Positions 26,278-34,872 of a stretch of DNA of 64,000 bases are shown piece after piece. The stretch is from Lentzea jiangxiensis (lineage in GTDB: Bacteria > Actinomycetota > Actinomycetes > Mycobacteriales > Pseudonocardiaceae): positions 86,417-150,416 of the forward strand of contig NZ_FNIX01000018.1 in assembly GCF_900104175.1 (NCBI RefSeq), given 5' to 3'. The translations under genes were made by a program, and so were the position numbers. Positions within the stretch are counted from its first letter, which is position 1. Every line of letters begins with the position of its first letter. The notes below the pieces were generated by a model. The model had not been told where the DNA came from, searched no databases, and worked only from the letters and a program-made list of their open reading frames with translations.

Positions 26278-27689
26278 GGACGGTCAGTGCTCTCGATCAA
26301 CGTCTGAGTCCGGTCGGACGCGATGATCGACACAGCGTCGGTGGACGACCCTGCGGCCGATGTGCCGGCGCTGGGGACACCGAGGGCCAGCAGAGCGACG
26401 TCGTCATCGGTGCCGTTGGGCAAGCCGGCGAGAAAGGCGACCGTGTCGGCCACGACGGCAGCCGGGGTGGAGGGGCCGGTGCGCGCCACGAGCATCGCGG
26501 CGACCCCTTCGGTGTCGAGCAACTGGCCGTCGGCGTCCCGGGCCTCGGTCAGGCCGTCGGTGTAGAGCAGCAAGGTCTGACCAGGCTCGAGGTCAACGGT
26601 GGTCTCGGCGAAGCGGGCCTCGGCCAGCGCACCGACCAGCATCGCTCCGGGCAGCTCGACCGGCCGCACCCGGCTGTCCTCATCGCTCTCGTGCTCTGCG
26701 GAGAGGTGGAACGCCGGAGGATGCCCACCGCCGGCCAGCCGCACGGTCGCGCCGTCATGGGTCGGGGTGAGGGTGCCGTGGAGAACGGTGCAGAACCGGA
26801 TGCCTACGCTCGGGTCGCGGAGCAGGGCGGTGTTGAGGGCGCTGAGAACCGCGATGGGGTTGTCGGGGTTGTGGTGAGCAGCGGCGCGGAGGGTGTAGCG
26901 GCTCAGCGAGGTCAACGCCGCGGCCTCGACACCTTTGCCGCACACGTCGCCGAGGAAGAAACCCCACGTGGTGTCCGTCAGCGGGAAGACGTCGTAGAAG
27001 TCGCCGCCGAGCTGATCGGGGGAAGCGGTGTGGTAGTGACTGGCCAGCTCCAGGCCGGGCACTGCCGGCAGTGACGGCGGCAGCAGGGTCTGCTGCAGCA
27101 CCGCCAGCGTCGCCGCCAGCCGTTCCCGGTCGGCCTCGGCCTGCAGGCGGGCTCGCTCTGCCGCGGCGTAGGCCCGTTCGGCGTCTTGCCGGCGGCGCAG
27201 TAGTTCCTCTTCGTAGGCGCGGCGGTCGGAGGCGTCGAACACCGTGGTGCGGATCAGCAGCTGCTCTCCCCCGGCACCGCGCTTGACCACCGACGAGACG
27301 AGCGCCGGCAGCCGCCGACCACCGGATACCTTCATCTCCAAGGCGATGCCACGCAGCTCGCCCTGCATGCGCAGCAACGGCTCGAAGTGCGTCTCGTGGT
27401 ACAGCTTGCCGCCGACGGTGAGCAGATCGGCGAACCGCTTCCGGCCGACCACGGCCTCACGGGTCAGACCCAGCCAGTCCAGCAACGTGGCGTTGATCTT
27501 CGCGATGGTGCCGTCCATCATCGTGGACAGGTAGCCGCACGGCGCCGCGTCGTACAGGTCCTCGGCGCTGTCCTCCAGCAGCGCCGTGAACGCCGCGTCC
27601 GTGCTGCCGGTGTGGCCTGGATCCGTACCGCTCCTGGTGTGGGCGGGCTCCGGCGGGTCTTCGGCGGAGATCCCGTCCGCCCGGCACAT
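26274..27689 (-). CDS. rsbP: PAS-domain PP2C phosphatase, RsbP-like
   Basis: A 471-residue protein. A PAS domain (about 45-165; YDAAPCGYLSTMMDGTIAKIN, LTVGGKLYHETHFEPLLRMQG) leads through a coiled coil (EELLRRRQDAERAYAAAERA) into a SpoIIE-type phosphatase domain (about 215-445) with LGGDFYDVFPL, FFLGDVCGKGVEAA, LLLYTDGLTEARD and TDDDVALLAL. PAS-coil-PP2C is the layout of B. subtilis RsbP, the energy-stress phosphatase. The ATG at 27689 shares one base with the stop of the RsbQ-like gene (TGATG). The Pro/Ser/Thr-rich last 40 residues have no clear fold. Confidence 0.88.
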   Translation of the reverse strand: MCRADGISAEDPPEPAHTRSGTDPGHTGSTDAAFTALLEDSAEDLYDAAPCGYLSTMMDGTIAKINATLLDWLGLTREAVVGRKRFADLLTVGGKLYHETHFEPLLRMQGELRGIALEMKVSGGRRLPALVSSVVKRGAGGEQLLIRTTVFDASDRRAYEEELLRRRQDAERAYAAAERARLQAEADRERLAATLAVLQQTLLPPSLPAVPGLELASHYHTASPDQLGGDFYDVFPLTDTTWGFFLGDVCGKGVEAAALTSLSRYTLRAAAHHNPDNPIAVLSALNTALLRDPSVGIRFCTVLHGTLTPTHDGATVRLAGGGHPPAFHLSAEHESDEDSRVRPVELPGAMLVGALAEARFAETTVDLEPGQTLLLYTDGLTEARDADGQLLDTEGVAAMLVARTGPSTPAAVVADTVAFLAGLPNGTDDDVALLALGVPSAGTSAAGSSTDAVSIIASDRTQTLIESTDRP

Positions 27690-28492
27690 CACGGGTGGGT
27701 CCCGAGGAAGTCCAAGATCGCCTCCGCGGTCGCCTCGGGTGCGCTCAGCTGCGGGCAGTGCCCGGTGGCGTCGAGGGTGACCAGGCGGGAGGACGGGATC
27801 GCGGCGTGGACGAAGGCACCGACCTCGCGAGGCGCGATCACGTCCTGGGCGCACTCGAGCACCAGCGTGGGCACCGTGACGTCGGCGAGGTCGGCACGGC
27901 TGTCGGACAGGAACGTGGTGCGGGCGAACACGCGGGCGATGTCGGGATCGGTGGCGCAGAAGCTGTTGGTGAGCTCCTGCCCGAGTTCCGGCCGCTCCGG
28001 ATTGCCCATGATCACCGGCGCCATCGCCGAGGACCAGCCCAGGTAGTTCGACTCCAGCGAGGCCAGCAGTTCGTCGATGTCCTCGGCGGTGAACCCGCCG
28101 CGGTAGTCCGCGTGGTCGATGTAGCAGGGCGACGGCGCCACCATCACCAGCGACCCGATCCGCTGCGGAGCCATCCGCGCGGCCAGCACCCCGATCATGG
28201 CGCTGACCGAGTGACCGACCAGCACCGCCTGCTCGAGGTCCAGCTCCTCACAGATGTCGACGATGTCCTGCGCGTATCCGTCAAGCTGCGAGTACCGCTC
28301 TTCAGTCCACACGGACAGGTCCGAACCGCCCGACCCCACATAGTCGAACAACACCACCCGGTGTCGCCGCGCCAACGCGGGAACGATCAACCGCCACATG
28401 TTCTGGTCGCAGCCGAAACCGTGCGCCAGCAGCACAGTCTGCCCGTCGGCCGCGCCGGTGACCGTGACGTTGTTCCGGTGACGGATGTCCAT
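27689..28492 (-). CDS. rsbQ: Alpha/beta hydrolase, RsbQ-like
   Basis: A 267-residue alpha/beta hydrolase very close to RsbQ: AHGFGCDQNMWRLIVPAL, VVLFDYVGSGGSDLS, YAQDIVDICEELDL, nucleophile Ser in VGHSVSAM, acid in LECAQDVIAP, His in DATGHCPQLSAP and the PSPCYIDHADYRGGF lid. RsbQ is needed by RsbP to signal energy stress, and its fold is shared with plant strigolactone and karrikin receptors. Here it directly precedes an RsbP-like gene in one operon, which confirms the assignment. The small-molecule ligand is unknown. Confidence 0.92.
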   Translation of the reverse strand: MDIRHRNNVTVTGAADGQTVLLAHGFGCDQNMWRLIVPALARRHRVVLFDYVGSGGSDLSVWTEERYSQLDGYAQDIVDICEELDLEQAVLVGHSVSAMIGVLAARMAPQRIGSLVMVAPSPCYIDHADYRGGFTAEDIDELLASLESNYLGWSSAMAPVIMGNPERPELGQELTNSFCATDPDIARVFARTTFLSDSRADLADVTVPTLVLECAQDVIAPREVGAFVHAAIPSSRLVTLDATGHCPQLSAPEATAEAILDFLGTHP

Positions 28493-29256
28493 GTGCTTCT
28501 CCCTCGGACCAGCTCAAGCTGATCACACTAGGCCTTGGCCACGCACGCGCGTGCACCGACCGGGCCGCCGCACAACGATGACAGTTCGTGTGACCCCGAG
28601 CAGAGCGATTCCAGCCTGGGACGGCGCCGGCTCCACTTACCGGCAGCATGAGGCCGACCGTTGCAGACAGAAGAGAGCCTGCTCCTCGATTGTCGCCGCC
28701 CTGGTCGTCCTTGTGACGTTCCGCAGGACCGGTGCGCCGCTCATGGCGGGCCAGCTCACATCCGCCGGTGTGCGCCCCGCCTTCTACGCCGCCGGCATCT
28801 GTGTGTTGTCCCAGATGCTGTGGACGCCGATCAGCGCCCTTCTCGATGCAGGCCCGGGAAGCCACGACTTCCCGGCGATCACGGTGTAGACCGCGACCGC
28901 AGGCCACGAACCAGGCGTTGATGGTGTCACCGGTGCCGTGGTGGATGACGCCGGGGACGGTGCCCGGCTCCCGTCCGTCGGTGCGAGTCAGGCCGCCGGA
29001 CAGCGGCGGGACATGGGGAAGTACCCCCGTGGCTCGTCGCTCGAGGTGGGCCGACGATGAGCGTCCGCAGGACCATCATCATGGTGAACAGCGCGCAATC
29101 TGACGGCACAGCGGCGCCACGAATACAGCGGTGGGCACCTCGAGATGCTCGACCAGCTCGTCCTGGTGCGGTGTCCGCCGCAGATTCCGGCTCGGTCCTT
29201 TCGCGACTTTCGGAAGAGTCGGCGCAGTTGTGCCTTGCTGATGCCTCTCCGCACTT
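28493..29256. other. Long intergenic region, no gene recognised
   Basis: About 760 bases between the RsbQ-like start and the end of the SDR gene. Open frames exist on both strands, including one of 134 codons with a hydrophobic stretch (AALVVLVTFRRTG) on the plus strand. None has a good ribosome site, a recognised motif or consistent codon use. It may hold gene remnants. Confidence 0.55.
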
Positions 29257-30144
29257 TCACCGTTTGACGGGCCACCGCCCATGCGTTCCTTCCACGGCGG
29301 GGTGTGGCCCGAACACGTTGCCCTGCGTGGCGGAGACCGTCTTCCTCGTCAGCGCCGCGAGGCGGAAGAGAGGCCCGGCGAGCAGGTCGTAAAGACCCGG
29401 CAGGAAACGGAATCCCGCGATGATGAAGGGGTTCGCGGGACCGACCGGCACGGAGACGTTCCGCCGCGGACGGTCGGCCAGGCGGACGATCGCGGCCGCC
29501 ACTCGTTCGGGGCTCAGGACCGGAACCGGTGGCCGCGCCGCGTGACCGGTGTAGTTGGCGGCCTGGTCGTAGATCGGCGTGTTGATGCTGCCGGGACTCA
29601 CGATGCACACGTGCACCCCCGGCTCGTCACGCGTCTCCTGCTGCAGAGTGCGCAGCAGGGCGCGCTGTCCCCACTTGGCGGTGGAGTAGGCGCCCATCTG
29701 CGGCACGGTGATCGAGCCGAGCAACGAGTTCACGCCGATGAACACGCCGCTGCGCTGGCGACGCAGAACCGGCAGGACCGCCTGTGCGAGGTGCAGCGTG
29801 CCGTGGACCGCGGTGTCCACGACCGAGGTGAACACATCCGGGGGCATCCCCTCCGCGGTCCCGTACCCCATCACCGTCGCACTGTGCACGACGACGTCGA
29901 TCCGCCCGTGGCGGTCGATGGTCTTCCCGACGATCCGCCCCGCGCCGCCGGGATCACCGATGTCGTCGACGATGACGTCGACCGGCGCGACTCCCACCGC
30001 CCTGCAGGCCTTCTCCGCGGCGTCGAGCGCCTCACCACTGCGGGACACCAGGACCACGGCATCCCCGCGGAAGGAGAACGCCACCGCGGTGGCCAACCCG
30101 ATCCCGCTGCTCGCCCCCACCACGAGCACCACCCGGCCGGTCAT
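29257..30144 (-). CDS. Short-chain dehydrogenase/reductase
   Basis: A 295-residue SDR. The cofactor motif VVGASSGIG (residues 7-15), the acidic VIVDDIGDP after strand 3, catalytic Ser in GVNSLLGS and Y-x-x-x-K in YSTAKWGQ are complete. The C-terminal about 50 residues (RFLPGLYDLLAGPLF and beyond) form an extra hydrophobic extension seen in SDR family members that act on lipophilic substrates. Its start overlaps the upstream zinc dehydrogenase by 4 bases, so the two are co-translated. The substrate is unknown. Confidence 0.88.
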   Translation of the reverse strand: MTGRVVLVVGASSGIGLATAVAFSFRGDAVVLVSRSGEALDAAEKACRAVGVAPVDVIVDDIGDPGGAGRIVGKTIDRHGRIDVVVHSATVMGYGTAEGMPPDVFTSVVDTAVHGTLHLAQAVLPVLRRQRSGVFIGVNSLLGSITVPQMGAYSTAKWGQRALLRTLQQETRDEPGVHVCIVSPGSINTPIYDQAANYTGHAARPPVPVLSPERVAAAIVRLADRPRRNVSVPVGPANPFIIAGFRFLPGLYDLLAGPLFRLAALTRKTVSATQGNVFGPHPAVEGTHGRWPVKR

Positions 30145-31337
30145 GGGCTCAGCACGACCTTGATGCAGCCGTCGCTCTTGGCGCGGAACATCTCGTACCC
30201 CCGCGCGGCCTCGGCGAGCGGGAGGCGGTGCGTGGTCAGGTCCAGGGTGCCGAGCGGGTCGGCCGGGTCCAGCACCAGCGGCAGGATCTCATCGGTCCAC
30301 CGGCGCACGTGGGCCTGCCCCATCCGCAGCTGGATCCCGCGGTCGAACATCTCCATCATCGGCATCGGGTCCTGCTCGCCGCCGTACACGCCGGACACCG
30401 ACACCGTGCCACCGCGTCGCACACCCTTCAGGGCGGCGTGCAGCGCGTCGAGGCGGTCCAGCGCGACCTTGTCGATCACCTTCTGGGCGATGCTGTCGGG
30501 AAGCAGCCCGGCGGCCTTCTGCGCCGCGGCGACCAGACCACCGCCGTGGGCCTCCATGCCGACGGCGTCGATGGTGGCGTCCGGCCCGCGTCCGTCCACC
30601 ATGTCGATCAACGCCGCCGCCACCTCGTCGGAGCCGTCGAACTCGTCGAGGTTGACGGGTTCGGCCCCGTGGCGTTCGGCCAGCGCGAGGCGTTCGGGAA
30701 CGCGGTCGACGCCGATGACGCGGCCGGCGCCGAGCCTCCTGGCGATCCGGACGGCGAACTGCCCGACCGGCCCGAGCCCGAGCACCGCGACGGTGCCGCC
30801 GGGCAGAACGTCGGCGTAGCGGACCGCCTGCCACGCGGTCGGCAGGATGTCCGACAGGAACAGGAACTGCTCGTCGGGCGTGCCGTCCGGAACGACGATC
30901 GGCCCGAACTGGGCCTGCGGCACGCGCAGGTACTCGGCCTGACCTCCGGGCACCGAGCCGTAGAGGGAGGTGTAGCCGAACAGGCTCGCGCCCTTGCCCT
31001 CGCCGCGCACCTGCGTCGTCTCGCACTGCGCGAACAGGTCGCGCTCACACATCCAGCAGTGACCGCACGAGATGTTGAACGGCACCACGACCCGGTCGCC
31101 CACGTTGAGGTGACCGCTCGCACCGGAACCGACCTCCTCCACGACGCCCATCGCCTCGTGGCCGAGCACGTCGCCCGGCTTCAGGTACGGCCCGAGCACC
31201 CCGTACAGGTGCAGGTCCGATCCGCAGATCGCGGTCGAGGTGACCCTGATGATGGCGTCGGTGGGCTCCTCGATCCGCGGATCAGGCACGTCCACGACCT
31301 GGACCTTCTCGTTGCCCTGCCACGTCAGCGCCTTCAC
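30141..31337 (-). CDS. Zinc-dependent alcohol dehydrogenase (formaldehyde dehydrogenase-like)
   Basis: A 398-residue MDR-family dehydrogenase. Catalytic-zinc ligands are in AICGSDLHLYG and LGHEAMG; the four-Cys structural zinc loop is ISCGHCWMCERDLFAQC. The Rossmann motif is VLGLGPVGQFAVRIARRLGA with an acidic Asp after strand 2 (VIGVDRV), which suggests NAD. The long insert after the structural zinc (RGEGKGASLFGYTSLYGSVPGGQAEYLR) is typical of the glutathione-independent formaldehyde-dehydrogenase-like group. The GTG at 31337 follows a GGGGGAGG site. It is the first gene of a two-gene operon with the SDR. Confidence 0.88.
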   Translation of the reverse strand: MKALTWQGNEKVQVVDVPDPRIEEPTDAIIRVTSTAICGSDLHLYGVLGPYLKPGDVLGHEAMGVVEEVGSGASGHLNVGDRVVVPFNISCGHCWMCERDLFAQCETTQVRGEGKGASLFGYTSLYGSVPGGQAEYLRVPQAQFGPIVVPDGTPDEQFLFLSDILPTAWQAVRYADVLPGGTVAVLGLGPVGQFAVRIARRLGAGRVIGVDRVPERLALAERHGAEPVNLDEFDGSDEVAAALIDMVDGRGPDATIDAVGMEAHGGGLVAAAQKAAGLLPDSIAQKVIDKVALDRLDALHAALKGVRRGGTVSVSGVYGGEQDPMPMMEMFDRGIQLRMGQAHVRRWTDEILPLVLDPADPLGTLDLTTHRLPLAEAARGYEMFRAKSDGCIKVVLSP

Positions 31338-31564
31338 GGCTGCGCCACCTCCCCCGCAGGCGTGGTGGGACTTGCGGGCGTGACCAGGATGCGCGGCACC
31401 GCACACACGGCTGCCGTCGAGCGGGTGATCCGAGGCATACGACTTCCCCTCATGGCTGCGTTCCGACAAGGCAGCAGTACCCTCAGAAATCGACTCAAAA
31501 CCGTTTCACTCGACAGTGTGCAGTGGCGAGAGCCGTCCCGAGCGAGCCCGTTAGAGTGGTCCGC

Positions 31565-31912
31565 GTGGGCGTCTCCCTCTACTACACGGCTCGCCGCGCG
31601 ACCCCGCTGACCGACGCCGAGTCCGCGGCGGTCAGCCAGGTCGTCAGCACCTACAACGAGAACGCGCCGTTCTCCGCGCAGGAAGAAGGGCTGTACCTCT
31701 ACGACCGGCTGGAGCCGGGAACGGTGCTCGACGGGTCGACCAAGATGCCCGCCGCGGACGACCGGGCGATCCCGTCGCTGGTGCACTGGCTGTCCGCGGT
31801 GACCGCGCTGCGCAATGTGGTGCCGGACGCGGACTGGACCCTCACCCTCGACGACTACGAGATCGAGTGGGACGGCCACACCGGCTACCACCTGCCCGGC
31901 CTCACCGACTGA
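31565..31912 (+). CDS. Small conserved-looking protein, unknown function
   Basis: A 115-residue soluble protein I do not recognise. It begins VSLYYTARRATPLTDAE and has a strongly acidic C-terminal half (WTLTLDDYEIEWDG). There are no signal or membrane segments. The GTG at 31565 is chosen because the first beta strand starts there. TTAGAGT stands about 9 bases before it and could be a -10 box, so the transcript might be leaderless. It is divergent from the dehydrogenase operon. Confidence 0.55.
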   Translation: MGVSLYYTARRATPLTDAESAAVSQVVSTYNENAPFSAQEEGLYLYDRLEPGTVLDGSTKMPAADDRAIPSLVHWLSAVTALRNVVPDADWTLTLDDYEIEWDGHTGYHLPGLTD

Positions 31913-32214
31913 TTTCCTGGAGCGGGTTCAAGCAGAAGGTGGACACCGCGCGGCGTCGGTTGCTCGCGCGTGGGGACAGCACGTCCACCACAGCCGTGGT
32001 TACGAAGGGCTCGCACCAGCACATGGATGGTGGCCGCCGCAACGCGCGAGAAACGCCTCAAGGTTCCAGACGTTGGAAGCAGGGCTAGCTCTCCGACCAC
32101 CGGCTCCCGCACAGTCAGGAAGTGCGTGCGGGCCGGTCAAGGCGTGCACGTAGCTTCCTGCCGAGGTCAGCGCTGCGCGGAGCCGTCGTCAAGCGCATGT
32201 ACGAAGGGATCGTG
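31913..32214. other. Intergenic region, nothing recognised
   Basis: About 300 bases before the ACP gene. No gene-like frame with a ribosome site is seen except the in-frame 5' extension of the ACP gene, which lacks one. Confidence 0.5.
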
Positions 32215-32487
32215 ATGGTGGCCGAACCTGCCCGCCTCGACTACCTCGAGCTGGTCCGCGATGCCCTCGCGCACGCGCTCGACCTCGATCGCGACACCAC
32301 CGACATGGGTCTGGAGGTGCCGTTGACCGGCATGCCGAACATGAGTTCGCTGGCGATGTTGCGGGGCATGATGTTCATCGAGAGCAAGCTCCGCATCGAA
32401 CTGGAGGACGACCAGCTGGTCGACGCGAGGACCATCGGCGATCTCGCGAAGATGATCGAGCGGCAGCACGTGGAAGCGGCCGCATGA
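32215..32487 (+). CDS. Stand-alone acyl carrier protein
   Basis: A 90-residue carrier protein. The helix-1 region is LDYLELVRDALAHALDL, the phosphopantetheine site is NMSSLAMLRGMMFIESK (Ser in place of the usual Asp before the modified Ser), and helices 3-4 are DDQLVDARTIGDLAKMIE. The ATG at 32215 is selected because GAAGGG sits 6 bases upstream; an earlier in-frame ATG (32197) lacks a site. Its stop overlaps the start of a P450 relic (ATGA). With the KASIII-like gene and the acyl-AMP ligase 20 kb away it probably carries an acyl group for a tailoring step. Confidence 0.82.
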   Translation: MVAEPARLDYLELVRDALAHALDLDRDTTDMGLEVPLTGMPNMSSLAMLRGMMFIESKLRIELEDDQLVDARTIGDLAKMIERQHVEAAA

Positions 32488-32721
32488 GCACCGAGATCGT
32501 CCGATCGCGTCGATTTGCCGGGGTGCGGACGCGTAGTCGATCAGCTCATTTCCCACCAACCACCGGTCGCGTTCACCAGCCGGCGGTTCGCGGCTGAGCC
32601 GATGGAGATCGCGGGCCGGTCCGTCGCGGCGGGTGAGGCGGTCATGGTGCTGTTGCCCGCCGCCAACCGCACCGCACACGTGTCGTTCGGCCGCATGGAG
32701 CTCACCGGGAGCAAATCGTGA
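32484..32721 (+). pseudogene. Cytochrome P450 relic with large internal deletions
   Basis: The ATG overlapping the ACP stop begins MSTEIVRS, like the N-termini of the two intact P450s at 51.1 and 54.1 kb. After a deletion and frame change, from about 32515, the relic matches only the P450 K-helix to beta-1 region (LISHQPPVAFTSRRFAAEPMEIAGRSV, then VMVLLPAANRT). It keeps the first residues of the heme loop (HVSFG), then jumps to a C-terminal end, LTGSKS, that resembles LTGAAR of the 54.1-kb P450. The heme Cys is gone. The stop overlaps the KASIII-like start (GTGA). About 240 of the usual 1,200 bases remain. Confidence 0.82.
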
Positions 32722-33680
32722 AGGTTGCAGGTGCCATCACCATCGCAGGCACCGCGCTCTGGTTGCCCGAGAAGGTCTATTCAGCTGCTGAAGCGCAAGA
32801 AGCGGCCGTGGTGACCAAGGCGGACTCGGAGGGCGAAGGCATCAGCGCGCTGCCGATCGCCGACCTCTTCCCACCGGGAATGGCTTGTCTCGCCGCGACC
32901 GAGGCGCTGACCAAAGCACGCGTGGTGGCGAAGGACCTGGCGCTGCTCGTGCACGCCTGGGTGTACCACCAGGGACCACAGACATGGACACCACCACACC
33001 GCGTGGCGCGTGAACTCGGCGCGAGTGATTGCGTCGCGCTCGGTGTGCGACAGATGTCCAACGGTGGCGCCATGGCCGTGCAGATGGCGGTGACCCACCT
33101 GCTCACCGAGCGGCGCGCCGAGGCCGCGCTTGTGACCACCGCGGACTCCTTCGCCGGACTGCCGTACGACAGGTGGCTCTCCGCACCACCACTCGGCGAC
33201 GGCGCCACCGCCGTCGTCTTCACTCGTGGACCGGGCCCACAGGTGATCGAGTCGATCGCGTCGGTGGGTGATCCCGAACTGGAGCTCGCGTACCCCACCT
33301 CCGACCCGTTCGAAGCCGGCACCGATCGCACCAGGACGCCGCCCACCCGGACGGCGCTACGCGGGTTCAGCCGCGGCGTGCGCCGAGCGGCCGAGGAAGC
33401 GCTGGAGGACGCCGGGCTGCGTCCATCGGACATATCGTCCGTGCTGTTGCCCAGGCTCGGCCGGACTCTGGTGACCCATCTGGCCGGGAGGGCGCTGCCC
33501 GATGATCTGGCCGCGAAGGTCGTGCTCACCGGGCGGAACACCGGTCACCTCGGCGCCGGTGACCTGCCCGCGAACCTCGCCGAGCACCCGGCTCCCGCCG
33601 ACGGTGAGCACCACCTGCACGTCAGCGTCGGGGCGGGGTTCACCGCGACCTGCCTGATCACCCGTGGCACCCGGAGCTGA
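32718..33680 (+). CDS. KASIII-like thiolase-fold protein lacking the catalytic triad
   Basis: A 320-residue thiolase-fold protein related to ketoacyl-ACP synthase III, with start VAGAITIAGTALWLPE and the LGDGATAVVF strand. Where FabH has its nucleophile Cys (AACSG) this protein reads VRQMSNGGAMAV, and it has no PHQAN His (LLPRLGRTLV instead). The final GNTS Asn region is GRNTGHLGAGD. Decarboxylative condensation is therefore unlikely by the normal route. Such proteins may act as acyltransferases on hydroxyl or amine acceptors, or with another nucleophile. The GTG start overlaps the P450-relic stop, in an operon with the ACP. Confidence 0.78.
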   Translation: MKVAGAITIAGTALWLPEKVYSAAEAQEAAVVTKADSEGEGISALPIADLFPPGMACLAATEALTKARVVAKDLALLVHAWVYHQGPQTWTPPHRVARELGASDCVALGVRQMSNGGAMAVQMAVTHLLTERRAEAALVTTADSFAGLPYDRWLSAPPLGDGATAVVFTRGPGPQVIESIASVGDPELELAYPTSDPFEAGTDRTRTPPTRTALRGFSRGVRRAAEEALEDAGLRPSDISSVLLPRLGRTLVTHLAGRALPDDLAAKVVLTGRNTGHLGAGDLPANLAEHPAPADGEHHLHVSVGAGFTATCLITRGTRS

Positions 33681-33705
33681 GCAGAACCGACGATTCCGTC
33701 TCAAG

Positions 33706-33750
33706 CAGTTCGGGCAACGGCTGTGTCGTCACAGTGGCACGACCGAACTG
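33706..33750. terminator. Compound hairpin between convergent genes
   Basis: An 8-bp outer stem (CAGTTCGG/CCGAACTG) encloses a perfect 5-bp hairpin (CTGTG TCGT CACAG). It lies between the facing ends of the KASIII-like gene and the terpene cyclase gene. No T-run is seen; I infer a bidirectional terminator from position. Confidence 0.45.
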
Positions 33751-33872
33751 TCAGCCCCGGCACCGCGGCACACCGGAAACGGTCTGCCGGGCTCGTAGCG
33801 GCGCCGGCCGGCCAGCGGAAGAGCACGGAGTTCTCATGCCACAGCACGAGGAGCTCCGCGTTCTTCGCAGCC

Positions 33873-34871
33873 TCAGTGCGCTACCGCGAAGGCTGTCGAC
33901 ACCTCGGCGCCGTAGCGGCCTGTGTCGAGCGACCACATCAAGAAGCCGTTGACCCATTGGCGCAATCCCTGCGCACACCGCTCGACGGCCTGCCGCGTCC
34001 CGGCGGGGAGATCTTCCCCGGCCAACATCGCAGGTACTGCCGCCTCGGCCAGGTCGAAGTCCGCTATGCGCCCTCGGATCCGCACCGCGACGTCTTCCAT
34101 CGCCTCCGTCCGGTTGAGCGAGGCGGCGTGCTGCACGACGAGCACGAGGTTGCTCACCTCGCCTCGGACCTCCTCCTTGCTGAGCGACAACATGTCGTTC
34201 TGCCAGGCTCCGACGTCGGTCGCGCCGTCCAGCAGCATCTGGTACTCGGTCGAGCGGTGCACGGCTTCCGGCAGGTCGGCGCGCTCGACCAGCTCGAGCA
34301 GGTCGCAGAAGAGGTACATTCCCGCGTTCAGCCTGCGGGTGCTGATGAAATCGTCCACGCCGGGCAGGTTGTCCCGCTGGTAGTAGGTCTCCCGGCGGAA
34401 CCCGGCCAGCAGCTTGGCGATGTGGTCGACGATGCGGGTCCGCATCCTCGACGAGGTGCGGGCGAAGGTGCGGGCGCACAGATCCCTTGTGGCACGTACG
34501 AGCGGATCGGGCTCCACCTCCGGCATCGTGCCGTCGACGGCGGCGCTGATGCGGCGCGCGAACGACTGCCATTGGGTCCCGCCGTGGTGGAGGTGGTGCG
34601 CGTGGCGGTCGTCCAACGCGAAGATCCAGACCAGCCACTCGGTGCAGAGCAGCAGGTCGTCGATCGACGCCTCCGAAAACGTGTACGCCGCACACCGGCC
34701 GTAGCCCATCCGCACGATCGCTCGTTCCGAGGCCTCACCCTCGATCAAGCGCATCTGCTTTGCCCAGCTGACTGCGTGCTGCTCGGCCGTGTCGACGCCA
34801 GGGTTGACCACAGGCGGCCATGGGTGCTGGAAGGTCGGGATCGGCGTTTTCGGAAGCGCGAATCCAGTCAT
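33873..34871 (-). CDS. Class I terpene synthase (sesquiterpene cyclase-like)
   Basis: A 332-residue class I terpene cyclase, normal length for bacterial sesquiterpene synthases. The Asp-rich motif is IFALDDRHAHH: it has DD but lacks the usual third acidic residue (epi-isozizaene synthase has DDRHD). The NSE triad is intact in WQNDMLSLSKEEV (N, D, S, E) and the C-terminal RY pair is present (DTGRYG). It should bind a prenyl diphosphate with three Mg ions and cyclise it. It starts one base after the stop of a P450 gene, which very likely oxidises its product. Confidence 0.88.
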   Translation of the reverse strand: MTGFALPKTPIPTFQHPWPPVVNPGVDTAEQHAVSWAKQMRLIEGEASERAIVRMGYGRCAAYTFSEASIDDLLLCTEWLVWIFALDDRHAHHLHHGGTQWQSFARRISAAVDGTMPEVEPDPLVRATRDLCARTFARTSSRMRTRIVDHIAKLLAGFRRETYYQRDNLPGVDDFISTRRLNAGMYLFCDLLELVERADLPEAVHRSTEYQMLLDGATDVGAWQNDMLSLSKEEVRGEVSNLVLVVQHAASLNRTEAMEDVAVRIRGRIADFDLAEAAVPAMLAGEDLPAGTRQAVERCAQGLRQWVNGFLMWSLDTGRYGAEVSTAFAVAH

Positions 34872-34872
34872 C

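Noticed and set aside
28485..28889. 134-codon + strand frame with a hydrophobic segment in the 28.5-29.2 kb gap
   Set aside because: No ribosome site, and codon use is unlike the neighbours. It could be a remnant but cannot be supported.
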